Source: Charina bottae
Lineage: Eukaryota > Chordata > Lepidosauria > Squamata > Charinaidae
Direction of reading: 5' to 3'
DNA length: 64,000 bases
Assembly: GCA_023362775.1 (NCBI GenBank)
Contig: JALMGJ010000008.1
Span: 17,210,001 to 17,274,000, forward strand
The position numbers and the translations under genes were made by a program. Of this stretch, positions 46,964 to 58,608 are shown one piece after another. Below the pieces are notes generated by a model, which made no database searches, was not told the DNA's origin, and saw only the letters and a program-made list of their open reading frames with translations. Each line of letters begins with the position of its first letter. The first letter of the stretch is position 1.

Positions 46964-48955
46964 TTATGGTGCGAGCCATCTCCAGGAAGAGCTATTACTC
47001 ATCCCGTCCCAGGCGAGGTGGCAGAGCCAGGTTTTCAGTTGTTTCCTGAAGGTCAGGAGTGTGGGGGCTAGCCTCACCTCAAGGGGCAAGATGTTCCAAA
47101 GGGCGGGTGCTACGGCAGAGAAGGCACGCCTCCTGGATCCCGCTAGATGAAATTCTTTTACTGATGGGATCCGTAGCATGCCCTCTCTGCATGACCGGGT
47201 GGGGCGGGTCGATACTCTGGGGATGAGGCGGTCTCTAAGGTAACCTGGTCCCATGCCATGTAGGGCTTTAAAGGTAACAACCAACACCTTGAATTGGACC
47301 CAGAAGCAAACTGGTAACCAGTGCAGTTCACGCAGCAGAGGTGTCACGTGTGCCGATCTTGGGGCACACATAACTGCGCGCGCAGCCGCATTCTGGACCA
47401 GCTGAAGCTTCCGGACATTCTTCAAGGGTAGCCCCATGTAGAGTGCATTGCAATAGTCTATATGGGAGATGACCAGGGCATGAGTGACTGTACGGAGGGC
47501 ATCTCGGTCCAGGAAAGGGCGAAGCTGGCGTACAACTCGAAGTTGCACAAAAGCCCTTCTGGCCACGACTGCCACCTGCTCTTCAAGCAGGAGTCGTGAG
47601 TCCAGAAGGACCCCCAGATTCCGCACTGAGTCTGAACGGGGTAGTGCCACCCCGTCCAGATCTAAAGATGACAACTCCTTGGATCCCGAGGCGCCATCAA
47701 TCCACAGCCACTCCGTCTTGCCAGGGTTCAGCTGAAGCCTGTTGTTCCCCATCCAGACCCCCACAGCCTCCAGGCACTGAGAAAGGGCAGAAACTGCATC
47801 ACTTAACTCACCCGGGATGGAGATATATAGTTGAGTATCATCAGCATACTGATGATACCTCATCCCGTGTTGGCGGATGATCTCACCCAGCGGTTTCATG
47901 TAGATATTAAATAGGAGAGGGGAGAGAACCGAGCCCTGCGGCACCCCACAAAGTAGGGGCCGAGGGTCGGACCTCTCATCTCCTATCACCACCGATTGGG
48001 ACCGGTCTCGGAGGAAGGAGGCGAACCAGCGCAAGACTACGCCGCCCAACCCCAACTCTCCGAGCCGCCCCAAAAGGATACCATGGTCGATGGTATCGAA
48101 AGCCGCTGAGAGGTCAAGAAGAGCCAGGATGGATGCACTGCCTCCATCCCGCTCTCGCCAGAGATCATCTGTAAGTGCGACCAATGCAGTCTCTACCCCA
48201 TATCCCGGCCTGAATCCTGACTGGAAGGGGTCCAGATAATCCGTATCATCCAGAATCCTCTGGAGCTGTAATGCCACGACTTTCTCAACCACCTTCCCTA
48301 AAAAGGGAAGGTGGGAGACGGGACGAAAATTGTCCAACACTGTAGGGTCCAGTGATGGCTTCATGAGGAGGGGGTGCACCAGCGCCTCTTTAAAAGCAGC
48401 CGGAAACACTCCCTCTCCCAAGGATGTAGCAACCATCGCATGGACCCAGCCACATGTCACTTCACTGGCTGCTTTCACTAGCCAGGAAGGGCATGGGTCA
48501 AGATGACACGTAGTGGCCCTTACAGTCTGGAGGATCCTGTCCACTTCCTTGGGCTCAACAGGATCAAACTGTTCCCAGATAACCGGGCATAGACGTTCCC
48601 TTGGCATCTCCCCAGACCATGCACCACGCTTGGAGTCCAGCTTAGAACGAATCCGAGCGATTTTATCCGCCAGATGCTCCGAAAATTCCTCCGCACGGCC
48701 CTGAAGGTGGGTCATTGGGCCCACCTTACCCAGGAGAGATCGAGTAATCCTAAACAGGGCCGACGGGCGGCATTCTGCAGATGCAATAAGAGTGGAGAAA
48801 TATTGCCGTTTCGCCACTCTTACCGCCACCAGGTAGGCCTTAACCGCGGCTCTAGCTAGTGTTCGGTCAGATTCGGTCTTTGTCTTCTTCCAGCGGCGCT
48901 CTAGACGTCTCTTAACCCTTTTCAAAACCCTCAATCCCTCCGTGAACCACGGGGA
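46964..48955 (-). pseudogene. L2 ORF2, reverse transcriptase portion
   Basis: About 664 codons uninterrupted in the same frame as the endonuclease piece. RT motifs in order: NFRPVSHLPFLGKVVEKV, FQSGFRPGYGVETAL, DLSAAFDTIDH (motif A), GVPQGSVLSPLLFNIYM (motif B) and YADDTQLYI (motif C). The C-terminal region ends HLAWDGMSNSSSW. All catalytic residues (Asp of motif A, YADD pair) are present. Apart from the upstream TGA this is an intact protein, unusual for a copy in a host genome. Confidence 0.92.
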
Positions 48956-48958
48956 ATA

Positions 48959-50128
48959 TCAGGTCGAATGGGGCAAGAGAGGCCGCACAGGCGCGATCCT
49001 GTCCAAAGCCCCGGCCGCTTCCTTATTCCAGGCTGCGGCCAGAACCTCCGCTGGACCGTGCAAAAGATCCTCGGGTATAACCCCCAGCTCCCTCTGAAAC
49101 CCTATCGGGTCCATTAGTCGCCGGGGGCGGACCAATCGAATAGGTCCAGCCTCCCTGCGGAGTGGGGCAGCATATGAGAATCTCAGGGCCACCAGGGCAT
49201 GATCTGACCATGACAATGGGGAAAGATGTAACTCACCCCCCAGATCACCTTGCCATTGCTCCGACAAGAACACCAAGTCCGGAGTGAGGCCACTGTCTCG
49301 AGTCGGGTCCCGAATAATCTGAGTCAGGCCCATGGCTGCCATGGTGGCCATGAACTCCCGAGCCGCCTCCGAAGCCCGTCCCAGAGACGGCAGATTGAAG
49401 TCCCCCAGAACCATAAGCCTGGGGAACTCCACCGCCAACCCCGAGACGGCCTCCAGCAGCTCAGGCAGGGAGGTTGCTACGCAGCAGGGAGGCTGGTACA
49501 GCAGCAACACTCCCAACTGCTCTCGGGAACCCAACTTGAAAAACAGGATCTCACATCCGGTTACTTGTGGAGCAGCGCCCCTGAAGGCTACCATTGACTC
49601 TCTGATAACAACTGCCACCCCTCCTCCCCTACCCCGAAGTCTCGGCTGGTGCCATACTTGAAACCCGGCCGGGCAGATCTCCGAGAGGGCAACCCCTCCT
49701 CCTACGCCCAGCCAGGTTTCGGTAATACACGCCAGGTCGGCCCCCTCCTCCGTGATCAAATCACATATGAGGGGGCCCTTGTTATTAACCGACCTGGCGT
49801 TAAGCAACAACAGCCGGAATCCAGGGCCCTCGAGGATCTGTTGACCAGGGCCTAGGTTTGAGCCTGGAGGGCCGGAACACGCCACCGGTAATAAACACCG
49901 GGGGCGTCTTCCCCAACGATGGCCTGCCCTCCGGCTCCCGCCATAACATCCCCGACCCGTCACCACCTCAATAGAACCACCCGCCCCATAGCCCCCAGAG
50001 TTTTCAGGCCCGGTTGCCTCCACCACCGGACCTCCGAAAACCCCAGATTGAAACAAGGGTCCCCTCTCCCATGCACACATCCTCCCGTACCCAGTCACTC
50101 TCAGGAGGCAGTAGGCCCACCAGCGCAC
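48959..50128 (-). pseudogene. L2 ORF2, endonuclease portion
   Basis: A 389-codon minus-strand frame encoding an apurinic-type endonuclease of the L2 clade. Visible motifs: LLLLNARSVNNK, ITETWLG, RGGGVAVVIRES, GDFNLP and SDHALV, in the usual order. It stops at a single TGA (48956-48958). The same frame reopens directly afterwards into the reverse transcriptase, so EN and RT would be one protein but for this codon. The stop falls where the other copy has CAA-like sequence, and a CGA-to-TGA change would explain it. The start is uncertain; the region 5' of about 49850 is poorly conserved. Confidence 0.88.
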
Positions 50129-51186
50129 CAGCGGTTAGCTTTCGGCGCTGTGAGAACCCAACCACCCCCGAACCACTCACTCCACACTCTTTATGCCCCC
50201 TCCTCAACCTCTCTCACAGGTCAGAGGGGCCACATCCACTCCTGCCCACCACCTGTCTCTCACTCAGGGGTGGGCACTCTTGCATACTATCATTCAGTTC
50301 TGGCCTCCCCCTGGCTCTCCCACACCCAGGGGAATACCACTCTCCCAACAAGGGGACCCAAACCTCTGCCACCTCTAATAGACGGGGGGAAATCTAGATG
50401 ATAATCAAAGTCTGCAGCATAGTCAGAAAACGAGGGACCATTGATGTTATTCTTTGAGTGGTCCAAAACAAAGCCACTCGCTCTGACTCGAAGCTGCAGT
50501 CCTGGGTTCGTCCGATCGCTCACACCAGCCACATGATCAGAGTCTAAATGTCCCCAAAGTTCACTGGACTGCCAGAACCGGCCCGTCGCAACAGAGTCCG
50601 CCACACTGCTGGAATCCACCACACCACCAGATCAGTCCTTGCAGTCAAAGCCAGCAGGGAGATTGGTAAAGCCAGCTCCAACTCCACTCCCCAAGGCTGC
50701 TGGGCGTCAGGCTGGTCTATTACTGAGCCAACACGCTGCTCAGCTGTTTCTTCAGACCACTCCGCCACACCTCGTCTGCACGCACCGCCCCGATTCGAGC
50801 TACATCCACCGCCAGTTAAAAGAATAGCAGGGTAAGGGGCGTTCGGACGACCACCGTCCAGCACTGAGGGCCGAGTCACCAGGGCCCCCGCATCGTCGAC
50901 GGGAACGTCCAGGGTCTGCCGGGGTCTGTCGCGCCGTTCGTCGCTCGTCCTCCAGAGTCCCAGGTTCCTTGCAGTCCGCCGTGATCTCGCTGCACTCCAC
51001 CACTCCATTTGGGGGTTCTATCCGACTCCGACCCAGCTTAATACAATGGTCGGGGTCCCTAGAATCCCCTCCAACTCGACTAACCGGTGGGGGCTGAGAT
51101 GAGGGTCAGAAACGCCAACAGTTTCTCCCTCTTCAGAGCAGCAGCGGTCGGCGTCTGTTCACGGACGCCATCTTGGATCGCCATGA
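50129..51186 (-). other. L2 5' UTR / possible ORF1-like region
   Basis: GC-rich, with a 154-codon frame (50544-51008 minus). The corresponding stretch of the other L2 (57595-59200) has frames of similar look but little conserved sequence, so coding is doubtful. The first 100 bases of both copies align well (gacgccgaccgctgctgctct versus caacggctgctgctctg). Confidence 0.6.
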
Positions 51187-51468
51187 CAATATATATATAT
51201 TGATGTAATAGACAAGAAATATTATTTAATGTTATATATAGACCTAGCATGTAAGATAAAATTTTTAAAATACCATGACCAGATACAAATCGGAAGTTGA
51301 CCAAATTCTATGTTTCAGCTTTATCTTTTTTCCTTTTTTCCTTTACTACACTTTTTTATCTTTTCTTTTTTCTTGATTTGTATTTCCATTTTCTTTTCTG
51401 TTTCAAACTTTTATCTATGTAAAATTAAAATCTAATAAAATTTGTTAAGAAGAAGAAACCTATATACA

Positions 51469-52335
51469 GGTCAGAAGCCACAGTACAGATAGAACATGGC
51501 GAAATAGGCTGGCTCCAGGTTGGCAAAGGAGTGAGATAAGGCTATATACTGCCTGCTTTATTTACTCAATTTATATGCTGAATATATATTAAGAGAAGTC
51601 TGAATGTGCTTCCCCTCTTCCCTCTTTTATCTTCATATGAATTGAAGTCGGGGAGCTGTCTGAGGCATATTCATAATTTTCTTTCCTGGTGTGGTCTGAA
51701 GCCATGTTTATTTTATCATTACCTTGGTAACAAATCTTTCCTATGTTCATCAAGGGCATCCTCTGTACTCTCTACAACCATCAACAGTAAAGGAACAGGC
51801 AGTCAAGATATATGCCACATGGTATCTGTGCTCACATACCACAGTCATGAAAGCCTTGGAAAGGATATTCAGATGCTCCAATGTGTCTATAACTACAGTG
51901 CAAGCAATGGTATTCCCTGGGACACTCTATGGGAGTGAAAATTGGACCTTGAAAAGGCAGGATAGAAAGAGTATTTATGCTTTTGAACTCCGGTGTTGGA
52001 GGAGACTCCTGAGAATACCATGGACAGCCAAACAGATCATCAAACAATCCAGAGTTCTCAATTGAGGCACAAATGACCAGGCTCAAATTAACCTACTTCA
52101 GACACATGATGTGAAGACCTAACCTTCTGGAGAAGGCTCTAATGCTGGGAAAAGTGGAAGGAAAGAGAAGAAGAGGACAACCAGCAGCAAGATGGATGGA
52201 CACAGTAGAGATGGGTGCACTGTTGAAAGACCTGAAAGACCAGGTTAGGGACAGAACTTCATGGAAAAATTCCATGTGGTTGCTAAGAATCAACACCGAC
52301 TTGATAGCACATAGTGAATCAATTAATCAATCAAT
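51469..52335 (+). mobile_element. BovB LINE (split copy), 3' segment
   Basis: Continues directly from the broken RT core: SEATVQIEHGEIGWLQVGKG-type reading (51472-51535), then a diverged stretch, then KALERIFRCSNVS...YGSENWTLKRQD, FELRCWRRLLRIPW, LMLGKVEGKRRRGQPAARWM and the terminal region. It ends near 52335 with a (ATCA)n tail (gaatcaattaatcaatcaat). Several frameshifts and one internal stop mark it as inactive. Confidence 0.9.
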
Positions 52336-52914
52336 CAGTGGCAAATGTAAAAGTCTCTATAGTCTCTTTTTTACACTTTTTTGTTTTGTTTTGTTGAGGT
52401 TACTTATTGATTATTTTGCTCATTTTAATGTTGTTACCTGTCCTGTGATATTTTTATGAACAAGGTTCAAATAGAAATTATCAACATCCTGTTCATTGCA
52501 GATTGCCTCACTGTATGCTGGCGGGGAAGAAAATACTGATTAGAGCAGGAGTGGGCAATGTTTCCAACCATTATTTATTTATTCACTTTGCTTGTATGCT
52601 TCCCCTTCCCAAAAGCTAACAGTGTCACCATATAAAATAATAACCCCCAAATGCATATGAAAATAAAAAGATAAAAATAAAAAAATACAAATGTAACTGA
52701 GTCACAAATAGTTGGCCACACAATAATATACACTTTTGTGTATTTTTATCACAGGAACAGTGGAAGGGAATTCCACTCCCAGTGATCTTATCAAGACTTT
52801 TTGCTGATTTACTTGTCCATACATCATATAAGTACATATAGTTCAGGGTGCTACTGAATATAGAGGTGCTATATAGAGGTGCTATATAGAATATATATAT
52901 TGAGGTGCTATATA
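52336..52914. other. Intergenic stretch with a 12-13 bp tandem repeat
   Basis: AT-rich with no gene. At 52850-52914 the word atatagaggtgct occurs four times with changes. The array continues after the solo LTR at 53351-53400, so the LTR inserted into it. Confidence 0.65.
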
Positions 52915-53350
52915 TGATGGAGTCTTGAAGGTTAATAAAAGAACTCCAAGCAGCTAAATAATCTTGCAGAGTAGAAGCGTGAACCAGCAGGGAACTTGCA
53001 ACTTAAACTTAATTGCGTTCAGAAATAAATTCAGTTTTCACACATTAGTTAGATGAAGAAAAAATAGAGATAGCTTACATTTATTCAGTAGATCTGGATA
53101 CAAGTATATTCATAGCAGATCTGCATGCAAGCGAGTTGAAATGGACGAAAGCTGCATGGTGTAGCCCTCCTGCTTGCAGGTGTGCCCAAAGCGTAATGGA
53201 GAATGAGAATCCCCAAACCAAGGAGGAGGAGGAAGAGGAAATCAGGTGATCCAGGTAACCTCCCACAAGCACAGTAGAGATGCATTTACTAGAAAGACCC
53301 CCTATTATGCTTATGAGACAATGCTGAGTTGACTTCTGATAATCCCAACA
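52915..53350 (-). mobile_element. Solo LTR (436 bp) with 5 bp target duplication
   Basis: On the minus strand it starts TGTTGGGATT (53350) and ends ACTCCATCA (52915). It has an AATAAA-like word in its second half and is flanked by atata at 52910-52914 and 53351-53355. The first bases TGTTGG match the start of the LTR at 20542, but the interiors do not align by eye. The atata duplication lies in a tandem repeat, so it is weaker support than usual. Confidence 0.65.
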
Positions 53351-53394
53351 ATATAGAGGTGCACTATATACATATAGTGCAGGGTGCTATATAG

Positions 53395-54300
53395 AGGTGC
53401 TTATTCAGTGCCTGGAGGTTGTGAGGGTCTGGGTAGAGATGAACAGGCTGCAGTTCAACCCTTGCAAGACTAAGTATCTCTGAGTTTTGGGCTCCCTGGT
53501 TCTGGAGCTGTTACATCTATAACTCTAGATGGGGTAGACAGCATTGGTGCAAATTATGGGGGTCCTCCTGGACCCATGACTCCTGCTCAAGGAGCAGGTG
53601 GCAGCTGTAGCTAGGAGGGCTTTTGCACAGATCCATTTTATACTCCCATTCCTGGATCAGAAGGCTCTGCTCACAGTCTCTCATGTTTTAGTAACTTCTT
53701 GTCTGGATTACTGCAACGCCCTCTACATGGGGCTGCCCTTGAAAAGCATTCAGAAGCTTCAACTAGTCCAGAATGAGTGGTACACACAGTACTGTATGCA
53801 CCGAGGTTTGTCCATGTAACATCTCTGCTGTATGAGCTGCAGTGGTAGGCTTTTGAGTGCAATTCAACCCATACATGGCACAGGGCAACGTTACTTGTGG
53901 GACTGCCTGTCTCCAGATGTTTCTGCCAGTCCCACCAGATCTGGCAGGTTGGACATGCTGTAGGACCCCCAGTGAAACAGTGCCATCTTGTGGGATGTAC
54001 CTTCTCCATTGTGGAGCTTGCCCTTTGGAACAGCCTCCTCTCAGAGATCTAGACAGACCTGACCCTGTTGACTTTCCAGTAGGCTGTAAAATCCTGGCTT
54101 TTCCCATTGGTGTTAGAGTCAGGTTATTACCAGAGCCCAATATAGGTGTGCCTGTGGTTTAAGATGCATGAGATGATTTGGCTTTTGTATTTTGTATTTA
54201 TTATAGTTGTTTATTGTTGCATTTATGTTATTTTGAATTTTGAGCTTCCCAGAATTATTTGCTAAAGATGGGGGCTGCATAAATTTCTTAAATAAATAAA
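53395..54300 (+). mobile_element. Decayed L2 LINE, 3' part
   Basis: Collinear with the end of the L2 reverse transcriptase frame: ctgcagttcaacccttgcaa (RLQLNPGK), ctcctgctcaaggagcaggt (LLLEEQV), tggattactgcaacgccctc (LDYCNALYMGLPLKSIQKL), then the 3' UTR and an (AAATA)n tail near 54300. Stops and frameshifts are frequent, so it is older than the copies at 46770 and 57595. Confidence 0.87.
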
Positions 54301-56068
54301 TGTACTCACACAGGGGCATATTATTCAGTCTTGTTCAAACAGATCTTGTAGTAAGGTTTACTCTTAGGAATAGTTGCAAAATTAAACTGAATTAACATTC
54401 AGTTATATGCACATTATTGTATTTGCCATATTTTCCTCCATTTTTCAGAATGCAAGTGTATGGAAAGAACCAAGCATAAAATTAAAACATTTTGATTTCA
54501 GCAAATATTTTAAATGTCAGAATAAAAATGTAGTACAAATAAGAAAAACAAAGCTTCCACAAGAAACTATCTGTGTAACAGTCACCTACATGCATGAAAA
54601 GACATCCCTATTCTGTTCAAAGCCTCTTTATTTTGTTCAAACTCAACTTACTCATACGCTGAAGAAAGCATGGGAGAGCCTCCCCTTTATCTCCCATTCA
54701 GTGGCCAAGAAAGGAATCATACAGTACTTGCATAAGGTGTCTCCCCATGAGATAGGAAATCAGATTGACCACAAGGCTGCCAAATAGTTTGTATTGTCTA
54801 CCTCAATCTAATATTTTAGACCACTCTATCTATAGATTACATTAATGAATAATGCTAAACCAACATTTTCAATATTGTTCAACAAGCCATAATGCCCTGC
54901 TCTTGCTAAGGCAAAAGCAAACAAATCAAATTATGATTCAACCCTACCTTAAGTGCTCAACAGCAGTTATACTTTTTTATATGTGATAGAAGGGTTATGC
55001 AACATAAGTATATAATTTCTTCATTTTTTTATTTTAATATATGAGGGGGTTTAAGTGAACTTCCTATATTTTTTCTATATAAATAGTAAGCTTTTGTTGA
55101 GTAAATAATTCAAAGGATTAAAATTCATTTTTTCAGCTGAAAACACACTCCAGTCTAATCAAACGGAAATAACAACAACATGATAACAACAGAAACTATT
55201 TAAATTTAACACTTTCTAACACTATGTAGTAGTGTTTAAAGGTATTCCTGTCATCATTTTCATACAGAAATAATTATCTACTACTTCAATGTGTTTCTAC
55301 ATCATATAAACACAAACATACTTTTTGTTTTTGTGATGTGTAACTCTATAGATTTAATCAGTTTTTTTATTTAAGTTATAAGATTTCTTCTTTGTTGATA
55401 GCCCCAAAAAGGGCAGAAGTGCAACTGGAATCAAGATGCTGTCTAATGGATAGATCTCTTTTCTTTCACAACCAAGGTGTCTCTTGCAGACCATCCATTA
55501 TAAAGGGCTTAAATTCCTATGCTCATTGCTGAAGTGAAATGACAAGGTAGAATTTTACAGGAGAGAGATGCCTGGCAACACCGAGTCCCATGTTACTCCC
55601 CTTGTCCCTAATAAATCTTAAAATGACCTCCATGTATTATGTACTTTCAGATAATATAAAGATAGAGTGGAAAGATGGCTTAAGTTCAACATAAATTTCT
55701 AGCAATATTTTCTATCCTTATGATATCTTTAATGGGGAGAAAATTCTGAAAATGTACCATTGGCATGGATCTCTGAAAAGCCTAATAGTTGTAGAACGCC
55801 ACCCCCACCCCCTGCCCTTCAGTTCTGCTGGCAATTTAACCAAGAAAAATCGAATTAATGCATGCTTAAATGTGTATTAATCAGCATGTAGACCACACTC
55901 TTCGAAATATGAAACAAAATTTACTAAAGAGGCAAGAACAATGTGCATGAAGAGACATAATTCCTTTCAAAAATGACTTCCAGACCTAGACCAATATGTT
56001 TTGAAGAGGATAGCTTCTACCATACTTGCTCATTTCCCATCTGAGACAGATATAGTGGATAATAAGAG
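54301..56068. other. Intergenic AT-rich stretch
   Basis: A 126-codon plus-strand frame at 54407-54787 is the longest here. It has no recognised domain, no membrane span pattern and no known relative by eye, so I do not call it a gene. The remaining sequence has no recognisable element. Confidence 0.45.
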
Positions 56069-56333
56069 CAGCGGTCCCCAACCTTTCTGGCACCAGGGAC
56101 CGGTTGTGGAAGAAAATTTTTCCACAGACCGGGGGTGGGTGGGTTTGCAGGCGGGAGCCAATCATGCACACCGGGGGCGGCAGGGTTTGCAGGCAGGAGC
56201 CAATCATGCGCACCGGGGGTGGGGTAATCACACGCACCGGGGGGGCAGGGTTTGCAGGAGGGAGCCCCGCGGCCCACTTCGTAACAGGCCGCAGCCCACT
56301 AATGGGCTGTGGCCCACAGGTTGGGGACCCCTG
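56069..56333. mobile_element. hAT-type non-autonomous element (265 bp)
   Basis: Ends CAGCGGTCCCCAACCT and, inverted, CAGGGGTCCCCAACCT, with exact 8 bp flanks aataagag at 56061-56068 and 56334-56341. The interior repeats a unit of about 43 bases (gggtttgcaggcgggagcca...caccggggg) three times. A remnant of the same family lies at 12495-12640. The end sequence resembles widespread hAT-Charlie-like elements of vertebrates. Confidence 0.9.
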
Positions 56334-57155
56334 AATAAGAGGACGGCTATGTGCATGTGCTCTTTCTCTCTTTCGTCGGCTTCTGGGAATGCAGTTCAGG
56401 CCAAAAATTCTCTGCTTGCCTACATGCCCTAAGTCAGAGATTCCAGTTAGCATGACAGATAGGAATTCTGCCATTCTTTTCTCATGAAATACATGGATAC
56501 ACAGAATTGGCCATTAACCAATACAGAGGTTTAACTTTAGAAGCAAACCACAGAATGTTCCATTGTGTCTTCCTGTTACATAAAACGATAGGTTATTTTC
56601 ACTTGATGTAAGAACACATGTTGGAGAGTAGAACAATGAAGAAGGGGGAATGAAAGGATGGCAGCCTTGGAAACAATGGCCCTTTACCATTGACTTGGCT
56701 GACAGCATCACTCTGCTTTGCCAATTCAAGCCTCATTCATATTTGAAGCCAACGTTGCTCTTCTAAGAATATTGCTGCCTGAAGTCATTGTATATAATAA
56801 TCTGAACACAAGCAGGTAGTTTGAAGTTGGATAAACAGAACTAGCACATCATTATGCTATAGAGGAAACAATGACCTTGGCAATAATCCACATGGGTTAA
56901 AAATGTCAAGGGACTGTATCAAAGGGATACTTGTGCAGTTATTACAGTGAACGTGCCAATATCTTCACAAAAACTGTGAACTCTGATTAATAATGAAATA
57001 ATCCCTATAGAATATGATTTAGTATAAACTGCTGGTCATAATGCACAAAAGTTAGCCATTCACTATAATATTTTTATGTCAGTGTAAGGTTATAGGTCAA
57101 AAGAAGGGTTTCTTCTGTAATATTTTTGCATGCTTTAATTTGATACCAGCCAAGG
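56334..57155. other. Intergenic stretch without recognised features
   Basis: AT-rich, with no gene, RNA or transposon found. Confidence 0.5.
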
Positions 57156-57487
57156 GGCGTGGTGGCTCAGCGGGTAAGACGCCAGGCTTGTCAAGATCGC
57201 AAGTTCGGAGGTTCGAATCCCTAGCCCTGTGTGTGGAGTGAGCTCCCGCACTAGCTCCAGCTCTTGCCAACCTAGCAATTCGAAAGCATGCAGATGCAAG
57301 TAGATTAATAGGTACCACTTCGGTAGGATGGTAACAGCGTTCCGCATGCGTCATGCCGGCCACATGACCGTGGAAGCATCTTCGGACAACGCTGGCTCTT
57401 CAGCTAACAAACGGAGATTAGCACCGGCCCCTAGAGTCGAACATGACTGCACAAATGTGCGGGGGGAACCTTTACCTTTTTTTTTAC
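57156..57487 (+). mobile_element. Sauria-type SINE, copy 8
   Basis: Forward copy with ggggcgtggtggctcagcgg, B box ggttcgaatcc and BovB-like tail (gagtcgaacatgactgcac), then (CTTTACC) and T-run. A short deletion (cgatcgga) occurs in the tRNA-like head compared with copies 1, 5 and 6. No clear target duplication was found. Confidence 0.9.
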
Positions 57488-58608
57488 TGCCAAATGACAA
57501 CACCATATGATATTGTAGGACCACTTACAGAGGCAGGCCAAAAAGATCAGAATTCAAACCAATTCTGTACATAATAATAGCTATTATTATCTAAGATCGA
57601 AGATGGCAACTGAGAGCAAACGCCAACGGCTGCTGCTCTGAGGGGGTGACTCCTAGCTTTTCCTGACCCCCACCCCCTGGCCTCACCAGTTAGTTGAGGT
57701 CTGGAAGGGATTTCTAAGGGTCCCGGTCCTTGTACCTCCTGGCCCGGAATTGGATGGAACCCCTGAATGGAGCGGCGGTCCGCAGCAAGCCCGGGTGAGC
57801 AGTGTGGCAGACTCCGGAGAACTAGCACCAGACCAGCCGTGTGACAGACACCAGAGGGCCTCGGTGGTGGCACAGGGAGCCTTGGTTGCACGGCCTTCGA
57901 TGTTGGACAGTGGGCCTAATATCTTTTGGGTCCACCTGCCAGGCCCCTTTAGCCCCTTTGGTCGGTGGTGCGAGCTGGAGTGGTGCGTGTGGTTGGGAGC
58001 AGCACAGACATCGGTGGGCTTTGGCATGGCAGAGTGGTTTGGCGGCGCGGTGGAGTGGAGTGGTTTGGCGGTCCAGTGGACCGGCGGCAGACCAGCCTGG
58101 CATTCAATGGGCCTGGGGAGTGGAGTTGACTCCAGCAGGGTGGACTGGCCTGGCAGCATGGCAGACCCGGCAGTGCAGTGGGCTCTGGTGCGACAGGCAA
58201 GCCCTGGTGGCCAGTGGATTTTTGTGCCGCTGCAGACTCCGGTGGTGGGGCTGGTGTGGCCGACGAACCCAGTGCTGAGGGCTTGGGTGGAGGAAGGTGA
58301 TGAGCCAGAGTAGCTCTGGGCCACCCTCCCCTTTGGAGCCAGGGCCCCCTGGACAGTGGGGACGAGTGATCTCGGCAGCCCCATGGACTGCGGCAACACA
58401 AGGGACCCAGGTTGTTACAACAGACCTGTACGTGGCGTGGCAGACCTTAGTGGTGAGGAGCAGTAGGCCTAGAATTGAGAACTTGGCCATCCCCTTCCAA
58501 CTGGACCAGAGTCAGCAAAGAGCTGTTAGGGTCCCTCCAGAGTGATTGAGGGACTTCCTCTCAAGTGTGAGAGATGAGGGGGGAGTCCGAGAGTGGTTGG
58601 TATAAGAG

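Larger units (their letters stand above)
46770..51186 (-). mobile_element. Near full-length L2 LINE nested in the L1
   Basis: On the minus strand it runs from a 5' end containing gatccaagatggcgtcc (about 51183) to a 3' end with gtaaaccgcccagagtcccc, gggagatgggcggtgatata and an (AAATA)n tail (about 46770). The short word aatatatat occurs on both sides (46761-46769, 51189-51199), so the target duplication lies in AT repeat. Its 5' end lines up with that of the L2 at 57595, so both are close to full length. GC content is far higher than the surrounding L1. Confidence 0.9.
40719..51452 (+). mobile_element. Near full-length L1 LINE, split by an L2
   Basis: Flanked by the 16 bp target duplication aagaaacctatataca at 40703-40718 and 51453-51468, both in the BovB RT core. 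The 5' UTR runs 40719-41880: a CpG-containing start, then T-rich. ORF1 is 41881-42981 and ORF2 42996-46760. The 3' UTR is interrupted by an antisense L2 at about 46770-51186 and resumes to 51452, ending in an A-rich tail. Without the L2 the element is about 6.3 kb, a normal full length. The untruncated 5' end and largely open frames suggest a young insertion. Confidence 0.93.

Noticed and set aside
54407..54787. 126-codon plus-strand reading frame
   Set aside because: No recognised domain, AT-rich intergenic context, no splice or promoter signals; likely chance.
57683..58490. Several long frames on both strands of the L2 5' region
   Set aside because: The GC-rich 5' UTR of an L2 with poor conservation against the other copy; frames on opposite strands compete.
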